A stretch of DNA of 32,042 nt from Candidatus Omnitrophota bacterium (GTDB taxonomy: Bacteria > Omnitrophota > Gorgyraeia > Aquiviventales > Aquiviventaceae): assembly GCA_016192545.1 (NCBI GenBank), contig JACPTX010000041.1, positions 1-32,042 of the forward strand, read 5' to 3'. Below are positions 1-8,231 of the stretch, one piece after another (within the stretch, counting starts at the first letter, position 1; the number at the start of each line of letters is the position of its first letter). Both the position numbers and the translations under genes were made by a program. The notes under the pieces are model-generated. The model saw only the letters and a program-made list of their open reading frames with translations. It was not told the DNA's origin and searched no databases.

Positions 1-132
1 TGCCGGCAGGCTCGCCGCAGGATCCGCGCGGCGTTCCGCGCCCTCCAGGAGAACGACGACCGCCAGGGCTATCGCCTGACGCAGGCCCTCCTCAATGACC
101 GGTACCGCTGGCTTGAGGACGGCATCCTCTAG
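1..132 (+). CDS. C-terminal end of an unidentified protein (partial)
   Basis: An open frame enters from the left edge and ends at TAG 130-132, giving the last 43 residues of a protein. The fragment is rich in Arg and Leu, looks helical, and ends in WLEDGIL. I do not recognise the family from this tail. The next gene starts 17 bases downstream on the same strand, so the two could share a transcript. Confidence 0.55.
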   Translation, partial: CRQARRRIRAAFRALQENDDRQGYRLTQALLNDRYRWLEDGIL

Positions 133-149
133 CTCGCGCACCGCTTCTC

Positions 150-1976
150 ATGCCTGACACCATCCCGGCGCTCTTCTTTGAACAAGCCGCCCGGTACGGC
201 CGGCGGACGCTTGCCTGGGCCAAGCGCGACGGCCGCTACCAGCCGATCACCTGGGAACAGACGCGTGAGGCGGTCCGTGCGCTCAGCATGTTCCTGTTGC
301 ATGTCCCGGTCAATCGCGGCGACCGGGTCGTGATCCTGTCCGAAAACCTCCCGGAGTGGGGCGTGGCGGATCTCGCCATCCAATCGATCGGGGCCTGGAC
401 GGTCCCGATCTATCCCAGCTTGACCGAAGGGGACCTCCTCACCATCCTCAGGGATTGCGAGTCGGTGGCCTGCATCGCCTCCACCCACGAGCAGGCGCAG
501 AAGCTCCGCGCGATTCGCTCACAGATCCCGTCCATTCGCCGGCTGATCCTGCTGGAGGGGCCGGCCTCCGGATCGCCCGAGGAGCTCTCCTGGGGGGACG
601 CCCTCCGGCAGGGCGGGGAACTGACCCCGCGGCTCCAGGAGCTCTTCGAACACCGGCTGGCGCAGCTCAGGCCGGACGACACCATGACGCTCATCTACAC
701 GTCCGGCACGACCGGCGAGCCCAAAGGCGTCATGCTGTCGCACCGGAATTTTCTCTCCAATGCCGCCTCCTGTCTGAAGGTGATCCCGATTCACGCTGAC
801 GATCTGCATCTCTCGTTCCTGCCGCTGAGCCACGTGTTTGAGCGGATGGCCGGCTGGTACCTCATGCTGCAAGCCGGCGCCTCGGTCGCCTACGCCGAGA
901 GCATGGACACGATCCCGCACAACATGCTGGAGGTCCATCCGACGATCATGCTCGGCGTGCCGAGGTTTTTCGAGAAGCTCTACGGCCGCATCCAGGAAGG
1001 CCTGGCCGCGGCGCCCCCGCACAAACAGCGCCTGGCCCGCTGGGCGATGGCCGTGGGGCAGCGCGCCGGCCGCGCCCGCCTGGCGCATCAGCCAATGCCG
1101 CCGGGCCTGCGGCTGTCCTACGCCGTGGCGAACCGGCTGGCCTTCAAGAAACTCCAGCAGCGCCTGGGCGGCCGCCTGCGGTTTTTCGTGTCCGGCAGCG
1201 CCCCGCTCTCGAAAACCATCGGCGAGTTCTTCTACAGCATCGGCGTGACGATCCTCGAGGGCTACGGGCTGACCGAAACCTCGCCGGTGATTGCGGTCAA
1301 CCGCCCGGAGGCGCTGAAGTTCGGCAGCGTCGGGCAGCCGATCGAGGGCGTGGACGTCCGCATCGCCGAGGACGGCGAGATCCTGACGCGCGGCCCCCAC
1401 GTCATGCAGGGGTACTACCGCAAGCCGGAGGCCACTCGGGCGGCGATCACCGATGACTGGTTCCAGACCGGCGACATCGGGCATGTGGACGAGGCCGGAT
1501 TCCTGTTCATCACGGACCGCAAGAAGGACCTCATCAAGACCGCAGGCGGCAAATTCGTCGCTCCGCAAAAACTCGAGAACCTCTTCGTCACGGACCCGTA
1601 TGTCGCGCAGGCGTTCGTCTGCGGGGATCGCCGGCCCTATTGCGTGGCGCTCATCGTGCCGCAGTTGGCGCGCCTGCGCGACTACGCCGCCTCCCAGGGC
1701 ATCGCCGCCGCCTCGCCGCAGGAGCTGACGCAGCATCCCGCCGTCCAGGCCTTCATGTGGAGCCGAATCGAGGCGCTTCAGCAGGGGCTGCCCAATTTCG
1801 AACGGGTCAAACGGATCGCCCTCCTGGACCAGGAGTTCACCCAAGCCGCCGGCGAGCTCACGCCGACCATGAAAGCCAAGCGGGCGGCCATCATCTCCCG
1901 GTATGAGGAGGTGCTGGCCCATCTGTACCAGGGGTCAGACCCGACTGGCGGTGTCGACAAGTCTGGGCGGGTCTGA
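150..1976 (+). CDS. Long-chain fatty-acid--CoA ligase (AMP-forming)
   Basis: This 608-residue protein belongs to the ANL adenylate-forming superfamily. It should activate long-chain fatty acids to acyl-CoA through an acyl-AMP intermediate, probably at the inner membrane. The ATP-binding P-loop YTSGTTGEPKG lies near residue 182, the A5 motif GYGLTETSP near residue 370, and the hinge and C-terminal TDRKKDLIKTAGGKFV near residue 455. The last motif resembles the FadD15/Faa type of large ligase. No good Shine-Dalgarno precedes ATG 150. The final 14 or so residues (GSDPTGGVDKSGRV) are not family sequence: they are read from a palindromic repeat at 1931-1980, which also supplies the TGA stop. The native C-terminus was probably near HLYQ. 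The family call is firm; chain-length preference cannot be read. Confidence 0.93.
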   Translation: MPDTIPALFFEQAARYGRRTLAWAKRDGRYQPITWEQTREAVRALSMFLLHVPVNRGDRVVILSENLPEWGVADLAIQSIGAWTVPIYPSLTEGDLLTILRDCESVACIASTHEQAQKLRAIRSQIPSIRRLILLEGPASGSPEELSWGDALRQGGELTPRLQELFEHRLAQLRPDDTMTLIYTSGTTGEPKGVMLSHRNFLSNAASCLKVIPIHADDLHLSFLPLSHVFERMAGWYLMLQAGASVAYAESMDTIPHNMLEVHPTIMLGVPRFFEKLYGRIQEGLAAAPPHKQRLARWAMAVGQRAGRARLAHQPMPPGLRLSYAVANRLAFKKLQQRLGGRLRFFVSGSAPLSKTIGEFFYSIGVTILEGYGLTETSPVIAVNRPEALKFGSVGQPIEGVDVRIAEDGEILTRGPHVMQGYYRKPEATRAAITDDWFQTGDIGHVDEAGFLFITDRKKDLIKTAGGKFVAPQKLENLFVTDPYVAQAFVCGDRRPYCVALIVPQLARLRDYAASQGIAAASPQELTQHPAVQAFMWSRIEALQQGLPNFERVKRIALLDQEFTQAAGELTPTMKAKRAAIISRYEEVLAHLYQGSDPTGGVDKSGRV

Positions 1977-1980
1977 CCCC
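1931..1980. repeat. 50-bp palindromic element, GGGGTCAGACCC family, copy 1
   Basis: The arms GGGGTCAGACCCG (1931-1943) and CGGGTCTGACCCC (1968-1980) are exact reverse complements around a 24-nt loop. Each arm contains its own small palindrome, GGGTC-A-GACCC. The element encodes the tail and stop codon of the acyl-CoA ligase and forms the whole upstream region of the next gene. There is no T-run, so it is not an obvious intrinsic terminator. Confidence 0.88.
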
Positions 1981-1982
1981 TG

Positions 1983-2816
1983 ATGGTCCGGCGTCATGAG
2001 GATCTCCTTCGCCTTCCTGCAGACGGCCGCGGGCTCTTCTACCGGCTGTGGGAGCCGGCGGCGTGCCAGGCGCTGCTCGTGGTCGTGCACGGGTTCGGCG
2101 AGCACAGCGGGCGGTATGATTCGCTGGGCTGCCTCCTGGCCGAGCAGGGGATGGCGGTGGCGTGCCCGGACCTGTTCGGACACGGACGGTCCGAGGGCCG
2201 GCGAGGCGACGTGGCTGCGGTCAGCCGCTATCTGGACGACCTGAACGCCCTCGCCACGCACCTCGCCGCCCGTCTCCGCCAGGAACGGCTCGCGGTCTTC
2301 GGCCACAGCTTCGGCGGGCTGGCCGCCCTGCACTGGGCGCTCCAGGCTTCTCCGACGCTCGGATGCGTGGTCCTGCAATCGCCGTTGTTGCAGGTGGGGT
2401 TTCCTGTGGCGCGGTGGAAAACCGGGCTGGCCGGACTGCTGGAGCGCGTGGCCCCGATGTTGGCGGTGCCGACCGGCCTGGACCCGCAGCGTCTCAGCCA
2501 TAATCCCCAGATTGTGCAACGCTATCAAGCCGATCCCCTCGTCCAGCATCGCATCACGCTTCGCGGCTATCGGCGACTCCAGGCCGCCATGGCGCAGGGC
2601 AGGGAGCAGGCCGCGCGTCTGGCCCATCCCACCTTGATGCTGTTGGGAGGCGACGACCGGATCGTCTCCACAGCCGCGTGCCGGACGGTGTTTGCGCAGC
2701 TGACGTGCGAGAAGCGCCTCGTCGAATTCCCCGGCTGCTATCACGAGCTGCATCACGAGGCGGTCGGCCCGCAGGTCGTGGAGCTGATCACGCAGTGGGT
2801 CCGCCAGCATGCGTAG
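1983..2816 (+). CDS. Alpha/beta hydrolase, monoacylglycerol-lipase-like
   Basis: This 277-residue serine hydrolase resembles bacterial and yeast monoglyceride lipases and lysophospholipases. The oxyanion segment VVVHGFGEHSGRY lies near residue 35, the nucleophile elbow GHSFGG places Ser at 109, the acid is in GGDDRIV (residues 224-225), and His254 lies in CYHELHHE. All three triad parts are present. It follows the acyl-CoA ligase by 6 bases, which suggests joint release and activation of fatty acids, although this pairing is inferred. ATG 1983 sits 2 bases after a palindromic repeat, so any ribosome-binding site lies inside that repeat. Its stop overlaps the next gene's start by 8 bases, a sign of translational coupling. 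Confidence 0.85.
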   Translation: MVRRHEDLLRLPADGRGLFYRLWEPAACQALLVVVHGFGEHSGRYDSLGCLLAEQGMAVACPDLFGHGRSEGRRGDVAAVSRYLDDLNALATHLAARLRQERLAVFGHSFGGLAALHWALQASPTLGCVVLQSPLLQVGFPVARWKTGLAGLLERVAPMLAVPTGLDPQRLSHNPQIVQRYQADPLVQHRITLRGYRRLQAAMAQGREQAARLAHPTLMLLGGDDRIVSTAACRTVFAQLTCEKRLVEFPGCYHELHHEAVGPQVVELITQWVRQHA

Positions 2817-4074
2817 CCTGCTCGCATCGCTTGTCATCTGGGGGCTGGGGTGGGCATCGCTGACCTGGGCGGCGGACACCTCGGTCACTTCAGGCGAGGC
2901 GCAGCCGGATTGGCCCGCTGAGATCGCCCGGCTCCAGGGCCAATTGAACCGAACCCCTCACCAGCCGGTGCTCCGCCAACAGCTGGCGATCGCCTACAAC
3001 AACTATGCCGTCGCCTTGGCTGACGCCGGACGGTTCGATGACGCGATCATCCAGATGGGGGAAGCGGTCCACCTGGATTCAGCCAGCACCCAGCTCCAGC
3101 ATAATCTCGCGCTGATCCATCTCAAGGCCGCACAGGAAGCGTATCAGGCGCGCCGGTTGGACAAAGCGCATCAGTTGATCACCCAGGCGTTGGCCTCCAA
3201 TCCGAACTCGGCCGACGCCTACGCGTTCCTCGGTGAAGTGGAATACAACCGCCAGCGCCTTAAGGAAGCCAAGGCGGCGTGGGAAAAAGCGCTGGCGCTG
3301 GATCCGGCCATGAAAGGCGTGAGGGAACGCCTGGCGCAGGTCCAGCAGGAATTGCCGGTGGAGTCCAAGTTCGAGAAGCTCTCCCAACTCCATTTCGACA
3401 TCCGCTACCACGAGGGCCTGGAACGCTCGACGGGGTTCGACATCCAGGACGCCCTGTCGCAGGCCCGCCGGGAGGTCGGCTCGGATTTCGCCTTCTGGCC
3501 GCAGCATAAGACCGTGGTCATCGTCTACAGCGCGGAGCAGTTCCGCCAGCTGCGCCAGAACGCCCCGGAATGGGCCGGCGGGCAATATGACGGCAAGATC
3601 CGCATGCCGCTGCCGGGAACCGGCATGGACCTCAACGAGGTCAAGCGCATTCTTGCTCATGAATACACGCACGCCCTCACCTATGAGCTCACGCAGAACC
3701 GCCTGCCGGCCTGGTTCAATGAGGGGCTGGCGGAATACGAAGGCTGGAAACACGGCCGGCCGCCGTGGCTCCTGCTGCGGCAAGCCATGAAGACCACCCA
3801 ACTGATTCCGTGGGCAGCTCTCTCAAGCTACTTCACCGCCGCGTCCTCGACGCAACAGGCCGCGCTGGCCTACGAGCAAGCGCATAGCATTGTGGCCTAC
3901 CTGGTAGCACGCTACAGCTTCTGGAAAATCAAACGGCTCCTGCAGGAAGTCGCCAACGGCCAGCCGCTGGAGCACGCGCTCACCGCGGTCTACCGGCTCA
4001 AGCCCGCGCGGCTGGAAGAGAACTGGCGGGCGTGGCTGGAAGAACAGCTGGCTGCCTCGCCGGCGGAACCGTAG
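2809..4074 (+). CDS. Secreted TPR protein with gluzincin metallopeptidase (peptidase MA-like) domain
   Basis: This 421-residue protein has a short hydrophobic N-terminal signal (residues 1-22, ending TWA-AD). A TPR solenoid follows at roughly residues 35-180, with repeats such as NNYAVALADAGRFDDAI. A C-terminal zinc metallopeptidase domain comes last. The zinc site is HEYTH at 284-288, with the third ligand Glu305 in AWFNEGLAEYEG, the HExxH plus downstream Glu pattern of the peptidase MA-like (DUF2268-type) gluzincins. It probably acts outside the cytoplasmic membrane; the substrate is unknown. The start overlaps the hydrolase stop by 8 bases. The length and domain order match family members common in Omnitrophota and deltaproteobacteria. 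Confidence 0.85.
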   Translation: MRSLLASLVIWGLGWASLTWAADTSVTSGEAQPDWPAEIARLQGQLNRTPHQPVLRQQLAIAYNNYAVALADAGRFDDAIIQMGEAVHLDSASTQLQHNLALIHLKAAQEAYQARRLDKAHQLITQALASNPNSADAYAFLGEVEYNRQRLKEAKAAWEKALALDPAMKGVRERLAQVQQELPVESKFEKLSQLHFDIRYHEGLERSTGFDIQDALSQARREVGSDFAFWPQHKTVVIVYSAEQFRQLRQNAPEWAGGQYDGKIRMPLPGTGMDLNEVKRILAHEYTHALTYELTQNRLPAWFNEGLAEYEGWKHGRPPWLLLRQAMKTTQLIPWAALSSYFTAASSTQQAALAYEQAHSIVAYLVARYSFWKIKRLLQEVANGQPLEHALTAVYRLKPARLEENWRAWLEEQLAASPAEP

Positions 4075-4085
4075 CGAGTCTCTCC

Positions 4086-5276
4086 GTGACCTTCCTCGCC
4101 TGGGCGCTCTACGACCTCGCCAACACGTTTTTTGCGGTGGCGATGCTGTCGTTCTATTTCCCGCTGTGGGTCGTCGAGGACCACGGCGCCAAGGAGCTCG
4201 TCTACAGCATCGCCCTGGCCGCCTCGATGATCTGCGTCGCGCTCCTGATGCCCATCTGCGGGGCGATCTCCGACGCCACGCACCAGCGGGTGCGCTACCT
4301 ATGGTGGACGACGCTGGGATGCGTGGGCGCCACCTTTCTCACCGGCCTGCTGGATGACTTGTGGGCGGCGCTGGCGCTGTTCGCCATCGGCAACGTCTGC
4401 TATCAGCTCGGCACCGTGTTTTATGACGCGCTCCTCTGGCAGGTGGCCCGTCCCCAGCGGCTTGGAGCCGCGTCCAGCATCGGCGCGGCGTTCGGATACC
4501 TCGGCAGCATGACCGGTCTGGCGTTCCTCTGGCCGTTCGTGCGCCACGGGGGCCATCAGGCCGCGTTCATCCCCTCGGCCGTCTTCTTCCTGCTGTTCGC
4601 CGTGCCCTGTTTTGTGGTCCTGCGAGACCCGGCCTCGCTGGGGCGCATCGCCTGGGGCGCGACCATCCGCCAGGCGTTCGCGAGGCTCCGGCTGACGCTG
4701 CGCTCGGTCAGGGCCCACGCCGGGCTGTGGCGGTTCTTCCTGGCCTCCTTCTTCAGCCTGAACGCGATCAACACGGTGCTCGTGTTCATGGCCGTCTATA
4801 CCAAGCGGGCCATGGGGTTCGGGGAAGCGGACGTCGTGCGATTTTTCCTGGTCGGGCAGGCCTTCGCCGTGGCCGGGTCGCTGGCGTTCAGCCGCGTGAT
4901 CGACCGCGTGGGTCCCAAGCGCACCCTGGCGTTCATCTGGACCGGATGGATCGGCGCGCTGGGGCTCGCCAGCCTCAGCCAGGAACCCCGGTGGCTGTGG
5001 GTCGTCGGACCGCTCATCGGGTTTTGCCTGGGCTCCACCTGGGCCACCTCGCGCGTCCTCATCATCGAGCTCAGCCCGAAGGACCAGTTGGCGGAAATCC
5101 TGGGGCTCGCCGGCCTGTTGGGACGCGCCTCGTCCATCCTGGGTCCGCTCTTGTGGGGCTTGATCGTCTGGGACCCGGCCCGCTATCGACAGGCGGTGCT
5201 GGCATTGATAGGATTGTTGGGAATCGGCCTCTGGCTCTTCCGGCGAGTCCCTGATCCTCGAGCAGCCGTCTCATGA
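4086..5276 (+). CDS. MFS transporter, UMF1/Atg22-like
   Basis: This is a polytopic membrane protein of about 396 residues with some 12 hydrophobic segments. The opening FLAWALYDLANTFFAVAMLS and the loop GAISDATHQRVRY are characteristic of the UMF1 branch of the major facilitator superfamily, related to vacuolar effluxer Atg22. The substrate is unknown. I chose GTG 4086 because family similarity begins there, 11 bases after the preceding stop. ATG 4032 would add 18 atypical residues (MAGRTAGCLAGG...) and overlap the peptidase gene by 43 bases. The stop overlaps the polX start as ATGA, so the two are probably translationally coupled. Confidence 0.82.
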   Translation: MTFLAWALYDLANTFFAVAMLSFYFPLWVVEDHGAKELVYSIALAASMICVALLMPICGAISDATHQRVRYLWWTTLGCVGATFLTGLLDDLWAALALFAIGNVCYQLGTVFYDALLWQVARPQRLGAASSIGAAFGYLGSMTGLAFLWPFVRHGGHQAAFIPSAVFFLLFAVPCFVVLRDPASLGRIAWGATIRQAFARLRLTLRSVRAHAGLWRFFLASFFSLNAINTVLVFMAVYTKRAMGFGEADVVRFFLVGQAFAVAGSLAFSRVIDRVGPKRTLAFIWTGWIGALGLASLSQEPRWLWVVGPLIGFCLGSTWATSRVLIIELSPKDQLAEILGLAGLLGRASSILGPLLWGLIVWDPARYRQAVLALIGLLGIGLWLFRRVPDPRAAVS

Positions 5277-7009
5277 AACAACACGAGATCGCGACGCTCT
5301 TTACCCAGATGGCGGATCTCCTGGAGTTCCGCGGCGACAACCCGTTCCGGATCCGCGCCTACCGAAGGGCCGCGCAGAATCTCGAGGGCGTCACCGAGGA
5401 CCTGGAACGCCTCAATCAGGAGGACCGCCTCACCGAGATCCCCGGCATCGGCCGGGACCTGGCGAACAAAATCCGCGAGTACCTGCAGCGCGGCGCCATC
5501 AAGGCAATCGAGCAGGTCAAGCGCACGGTCCCGTCCGGCATCTTCGAGCTGCTGGAAATCCCCGGCGTCGGGCCGAAAACCACGAAGCTGCTCTCCGAGC
5601 GCCTCCGCATCGCGTCCGTCAACCAGCTGGAGGCCGCCGCCAAAGCCCACAAGCTCTGCGCGCTGCCGGGCTTCCAGGAGAAAAAAGAGCAGAACATCCT
5701 TAAAGGCATCGCCATCGTCCGCAAGGGGCAGGCGCGGATGCACCTCGGGATCGCGCTGCCGCTGGCGCGGCAGATCGTCGGCCTGCTGCGCGAGATCCCG
5801 TCCGTGAAGCGCGTGGAGCCGGCCGGCAGCCTCCGGCGCATGCGGGAAACCATCGGCGACCTCGACATCCTCGTCGCCGCGACCACGCCGTCGGCCGTCA
5901 TGAAGGCGTTTACCGCCGGGCCGTTCTGCGCGCGGATTCTGGCGGCGGGCGGGACGAAATCCTCCATCATCACGCCGGAAGGCGTGCAGGTGGATCTCCG
6001 CGTGGTCGCACCGGACTGTTTCGGGTCGGCCCTGCAATACTTCACCGGCTCCAAGGAGCACAACGTCCGCCTGCGCGAGATGGCGATTCGGAGGGGCCTG
6101 AAGATCAACGAGTACGGGGTGTTCCGGACGCGGACCGGCAAGCGGCTGGGAGGCAGGGAAGAAGCGGAGGTGTACGGGGCGCTGGGTCTGCCCTGGATCC
6201 CGCCGGAGATCCGGGAAGACGCCGGGGAGCTGGATGCCGCACGGGCGAAACGCCTTCCGCGGCTGGTGGAGCCGGAGGACATCCGGGGCGATTTCCACAT
6301 CCACACGAACCGCTCGGACGGCAGCAACACGCTGGAGGACGTGGCGGAAGCCGGGCGCCGGCGCGGGTACCAGTACCTCGTGATCTGCGACCATTCCAAA
6401 TCCCTGAAGGTCGCGGGCGGCATGAGCGAGGCGGAATTGGGCCGGCAGATGGCGCAGCTGCGGGACTGGAACGCGCGCCACCCCGGGCGGTTCCAGCTTC
6501 TCATGGGCGCCGAGGTGGACATCCTGGCGCGCGGCCGGATGGATTATGCGGATCGGACGCTCAGCCGGCTGGACTTCGCCATCGGCTCCATCCATTCCGG
6601 CTTCACCCAGGATGAAGGGACCCTCACCGCCCGCCTGGTGGGCGCGATGCGCAATCCGTACGTCGCGCTGATCGCCCATCCGACCGGCCGGCTCATGGGC
6701 CAGCGAGAACCCTACGCGGTCAATCTGGAGCGGGTCTTCCAGGCCGCCAAGGACACGCGCACCGCCCTGGAGATTAACGCGTACCCGAAGCGCCTGGACC
6801 TCAACGACCACGCGGCCCGTCAGGCCAAGGATCATGGCGTGTGGCTGGCGGTCTCAACGGACACCCACAGCCTCGACCAGCTGGACAATATGGCCATCGG
6901 CCTGGGCGTGGCGCGGCGGGCCTGGGTGGAACCGACACAACTCCTCAACTGCCTGACCCGCGAACAGCTCCTCGCGTGGATCCGGCGCAAGCGGGCGCAT
7001 GCCCCGTGA
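5273..7009 (+). CDS. polX: DNA polymerase/3'-5' exonuclease PolX
   Basis: This 578-residue family X DNA polymerase carries a fused PHP domain. It fills short gaps and trims ends in base-excision repair. N-terminal helix-hairpin-helix motifs (IPGIGRDLANKI, IPGVGPKTTKLL) come first. The nucleotidyltransferase centre follows, with Asp196 and Asp198 in GDLDILVA and Asp241 in VQVDLRVV. The PHP metal site is complete: HIHT at 342-345, then CDHSKS, AEVDI, SIHSGF, AHPTGR and STDTHS. The length matches bacterial PolX. The gene is coupled to the upstream MFS gene by ATGA. Its stop codon TGA 7007-7009 lies inside the left arm of a 12-bp-stem hairpin shared with the era start. Confidence 0.95.
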   Translation: MKQHEIATLFTQMADLLEFRGDNPFRIRAYRRAAQNLEGVTEDLERLNQEDRLTEIPGIGRDLANKIREYLQRGAIKAIEQVKRTVPSGIFELLEIPGVGPKTTKLLSERLRIASVNQLEAAAKAHKLCALPGFQEKKEQNILKGIAIVRKGQARMHLGIALPLARQIVGLLREIPSVKRVEPAGSLRRMRETIGDLDILVAATTPSAVMKAFTAGPFCARILAAGGTKSSIITPEGVQVDLRVVAPDCFGSALQYFTGSKEHNVRLREMAIRRGLKINEYGVFRTRTGKRLGGREEAEVYGALGLPWIPPEIREDAGELDAARAKRLPRLVEPEDIRGDFHIHTNRSDGSNTLEDVAEAGRRRGYQYLVICDHSKSLKVAGGMSEAELGRQMAQLRDWNARHPGRFQLLMGAEVDILARGRMDYADRTLSRLDFAIGSIHSGFTQDEGTLTARLVGAMRNPYVALIAHPTGRLMGQREPYAVNLERVFQAAKDTRTALEINAYPKRLDLNDHAARQAKDHGVWLAVSTDTHSLDQLDNMAIGLGVARRAWVEPTQLLNCLTREQLLAWIRRKRAHAP

Positions 7010-7928
7010 GATAGGCGAAGCCGCCATCTCACGGGGCTACCGCTCCGGCTTCGTGGGGCTGATCGGCAAGCCCAACGTGGGCAAGTCCACGCTCCTCAAC
7101 GCGCTCCTCGGGCGCAAGGTGTCCATCACCTCGCCCAGGCCGCAGACGACCCGCACCCGCATCCTCGGCATCCTCACCCGGCCGGACGCCCAGGTGATCT
7201 TCCTCGACAGCCCCGGCTGGCACAAACCCCAGCACCCGCTGGGACGCTCCATGGTCGCCGCCGCCCGGGACGTCATGGAAGAGGCGGACGTCCTGGTGGC
7301 GATCCTCGACGTGACGAGCGGCATCACGCAGGAAGACGAGTGGGTGTTTGACGAGGTGCGAAAGGCCAAGCGGCCCGCGCTGCTCGCCATCAACAAAGTC
7401 GATGCGGTGAACAAGGGGCGGGCCCTGCCGTTGATCGAACAGGCCGCCGCGACGGGATTATTCGCCGAGCACATCCCGGTGTCGGCCGCCCACGGAGACA
7501 ATCTCGACGTGCTCATGGCCCAGCTCCTCGCCAGGCTCCCGGAAGGCCCGCGCTGGTATGAGCCGGAACAGGTGACCGACCAGACGACCGAGCAACTGAT
7601 CCAGGAATTCATCCGCGAGCAGGTCCTCGTGGCGACCCGCCAGGAAGTCCCGCATGCGGTCGGCGTCCTCCTGGAAGGGGTCACGCACAAGGACCGGGCC
7701 GTCGTGATCCAGGCCGTCATCCTGGTGGAACGGGAAGGGCAGAAGGCCATCGTCATCGGCCGGCGGGGGCAGATGCTCAAACACATCGGCACCGAGGCCC
7801 GAAAGGAACTGGAACGCCTGCTGGGCAAGAAGGTGTTTTTGGAGCTGTGGGTCAAGGTCGCCAAGGACTGGCGGAGCGACGCGTCGCTGCTGCGCCAGCT
7901 CGGCTATCACGCGAAGGGCATCCGCTGA
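6999..7928 (+). CDS. era: GTPase Era
   Basis: Era is an essential Ras-like GTPase that binds the 3' end of 16S rRNA and helps mature the 30S subunit. This 309-residue protein has the G1 loop GKPNVGKST (23-31), G2 TT in PQTTRTR, G3 DSPGWHK, and G4 NKVD (131-134). The C-terminal KH domain carries VIGRRGQMLKHIGTEARKELE-like sequence near residue 251. GWH replaces the usual GIH in G3, which is tolerated in other Era proteins. ATG 6999 overlaps polX by 11 bases. Residues 1-14 come from the palindromic element and are not Era-like, so the ancestral start was probably close to GYRSGFVGLIG. Confidence 0.95.
   Translation: MPREIGEAAISRGYRSGFVGLIGKPNVGKSTLLNALLGRKVSITSPRPQTTRTRILGILTRPDAQVIFLDSPGWHKPQHPLGRSMVAAARDVMEEADVLVAILDVTSGITQEDEWVFDEVRKAKRPALLAINKVDAVNKGRALPLIEQAAATGLFAEHIPVSAAHGDNLDVLMAQLLARLPEGPRWYEPEQVTDQTTEQLIQEFIREQVLVATRQEVPHAVGVLLEGVTHKDRAVVIQAVILVEREGQKAIVIGRRGQMLKHIGTEARKELERLLGKKVFLELWVKVAKDWRSDASLLRQLGYHAKGIR
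7001..7037. repeat. Perfect 12-bp inverted repeat over the polX/era junction
   Basis: The arms GCCCCGTGAGAT (7001-7012) and ATCTCACGGGGC (7026-7037) are exact reverse complements with a 13-nt loop. The left arm contains the polX stop codon, and the whole element encodes part of Era's N-terminal extension (REIGEAAISRG). It looks like an inserted palindromic unit of a different sequence family from the GGGGTCAGACCC elements. No T-run follows it. Confidence 0.85.
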
Positions 7929-7953
7929 TGGCCCAGGCGCTGGGGCGTCGCGG

Positions 7954-8115
7954 ATGACGCAGCGGCAGATGTCCTGGACGCCACTCATCAAAGAGGCGCC
8001 CTTGAAGGAACCTGGTGTCCTGTGGTGGGCCGATCCAGTCGCCGCCCTGGTGATGCTTCCGCTGATCCTGAAAGAGGGATGGGAAACCCTTGAGGAAGGG
8101 AAACCTACTCAGTGA
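7954..8115 (+). pseudogene. Remnant resembling a cation-diffusion-facilitator C-terminal membrane segment
   Basis: A 53-codon open frame (ATG 7954, TGA 8113) encodes GVLWWADPVAALVMLPLILK followed by EGWETLEE. The WWADPVAAL block followed by a hydrophobic stretch and KEGWE is very like one transmembrane segment and the adjoining loop of CDF-type cation transporters. The rest of such a protein (about 200 or more residues) is missing. I read it as a decayed gene end lying between era and the Fic gene. A real small membrane protein is possible, since the frame has its own ATG and stop, but no Shine-Dalgarno is evident. Confidence 0.5.
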
Positions 8116-8139
8116 GTCGTTGTCCTCCTCGTCAACCGC

Positions 8140-8165
8140 TTGAAGCCCTGACGGAAGTTGTGTAC
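8140..8165 (+). repeat. Left 26-bp imperfect direct repeat flanking the Fic gene
   Basis: The left copy begins TTGAAGC and ends CGGAAGTTGTGTAC (8152-8165), with 5 unmatched bases between. The same two blocks with the same spacing recur at 9344-9369, just past the Fic stop. The two copies bracket the gene and its upstream region, about 1.2 kb, as expected for a duplicated insertion target or a recombined junction. Confidence 0.7.
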
Positions 8166-8168
8166 CCC

Positions 8169-8197
8169 TTGCGCCTGAAGCGATTCCAGGGTATAAT
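8169..8197 (+). promoter_or_regulatory. Probable promoter of the Fic gene
   Basis: A perfect -10 TATAAT (8192-8197) stands 17 nt after TTGCGC (8169-8174), which shares only TTG with the -35 consensus. Start ATG 8232 is 35 nt beyond the -10. The surrounding 60 bases are clearly more AT-rich than neighbouring coding DNA. Confidence 0.6.
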
Positions 8198-8219
8198 TGC
8201 TTCATAATATGAAGCGATT
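8195..8219. promoter_or_regulatory. Operator-like palindrome overlapping the Fic promoter -10
   Basis: GCTTCAT (8199-8205) and ATGAAGC (8209-8215) form an inverted repeat with an AAT centre, extended outward to AATT...GATT with one mismatch. The half-site TGAAGC recurs at 8141, 8176 and 8210, spaced 35 and 34 bp, and the 10-mer TGAAGCGATT is exactly repeated at 8176-8185 and 8210-8219. The position next to TATAAT suggests repression by a DNA-binding protein, possibly the Fic protein itself through its C-terminal winged helix. That last step is inference. Confidence 0.5.
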
Positions 8220-8231
8220 AATGAGGCGCTG

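Noticed and set aside
519-1922. A 467-codon - strand frame opposite the acyl-CoA ligase, and similar frames opposite polX, GH57, hisS and aspS
   Set aside because: All lie antisense to genes with clear family motifs and show the low-complexity composition of GC-rich shadows.
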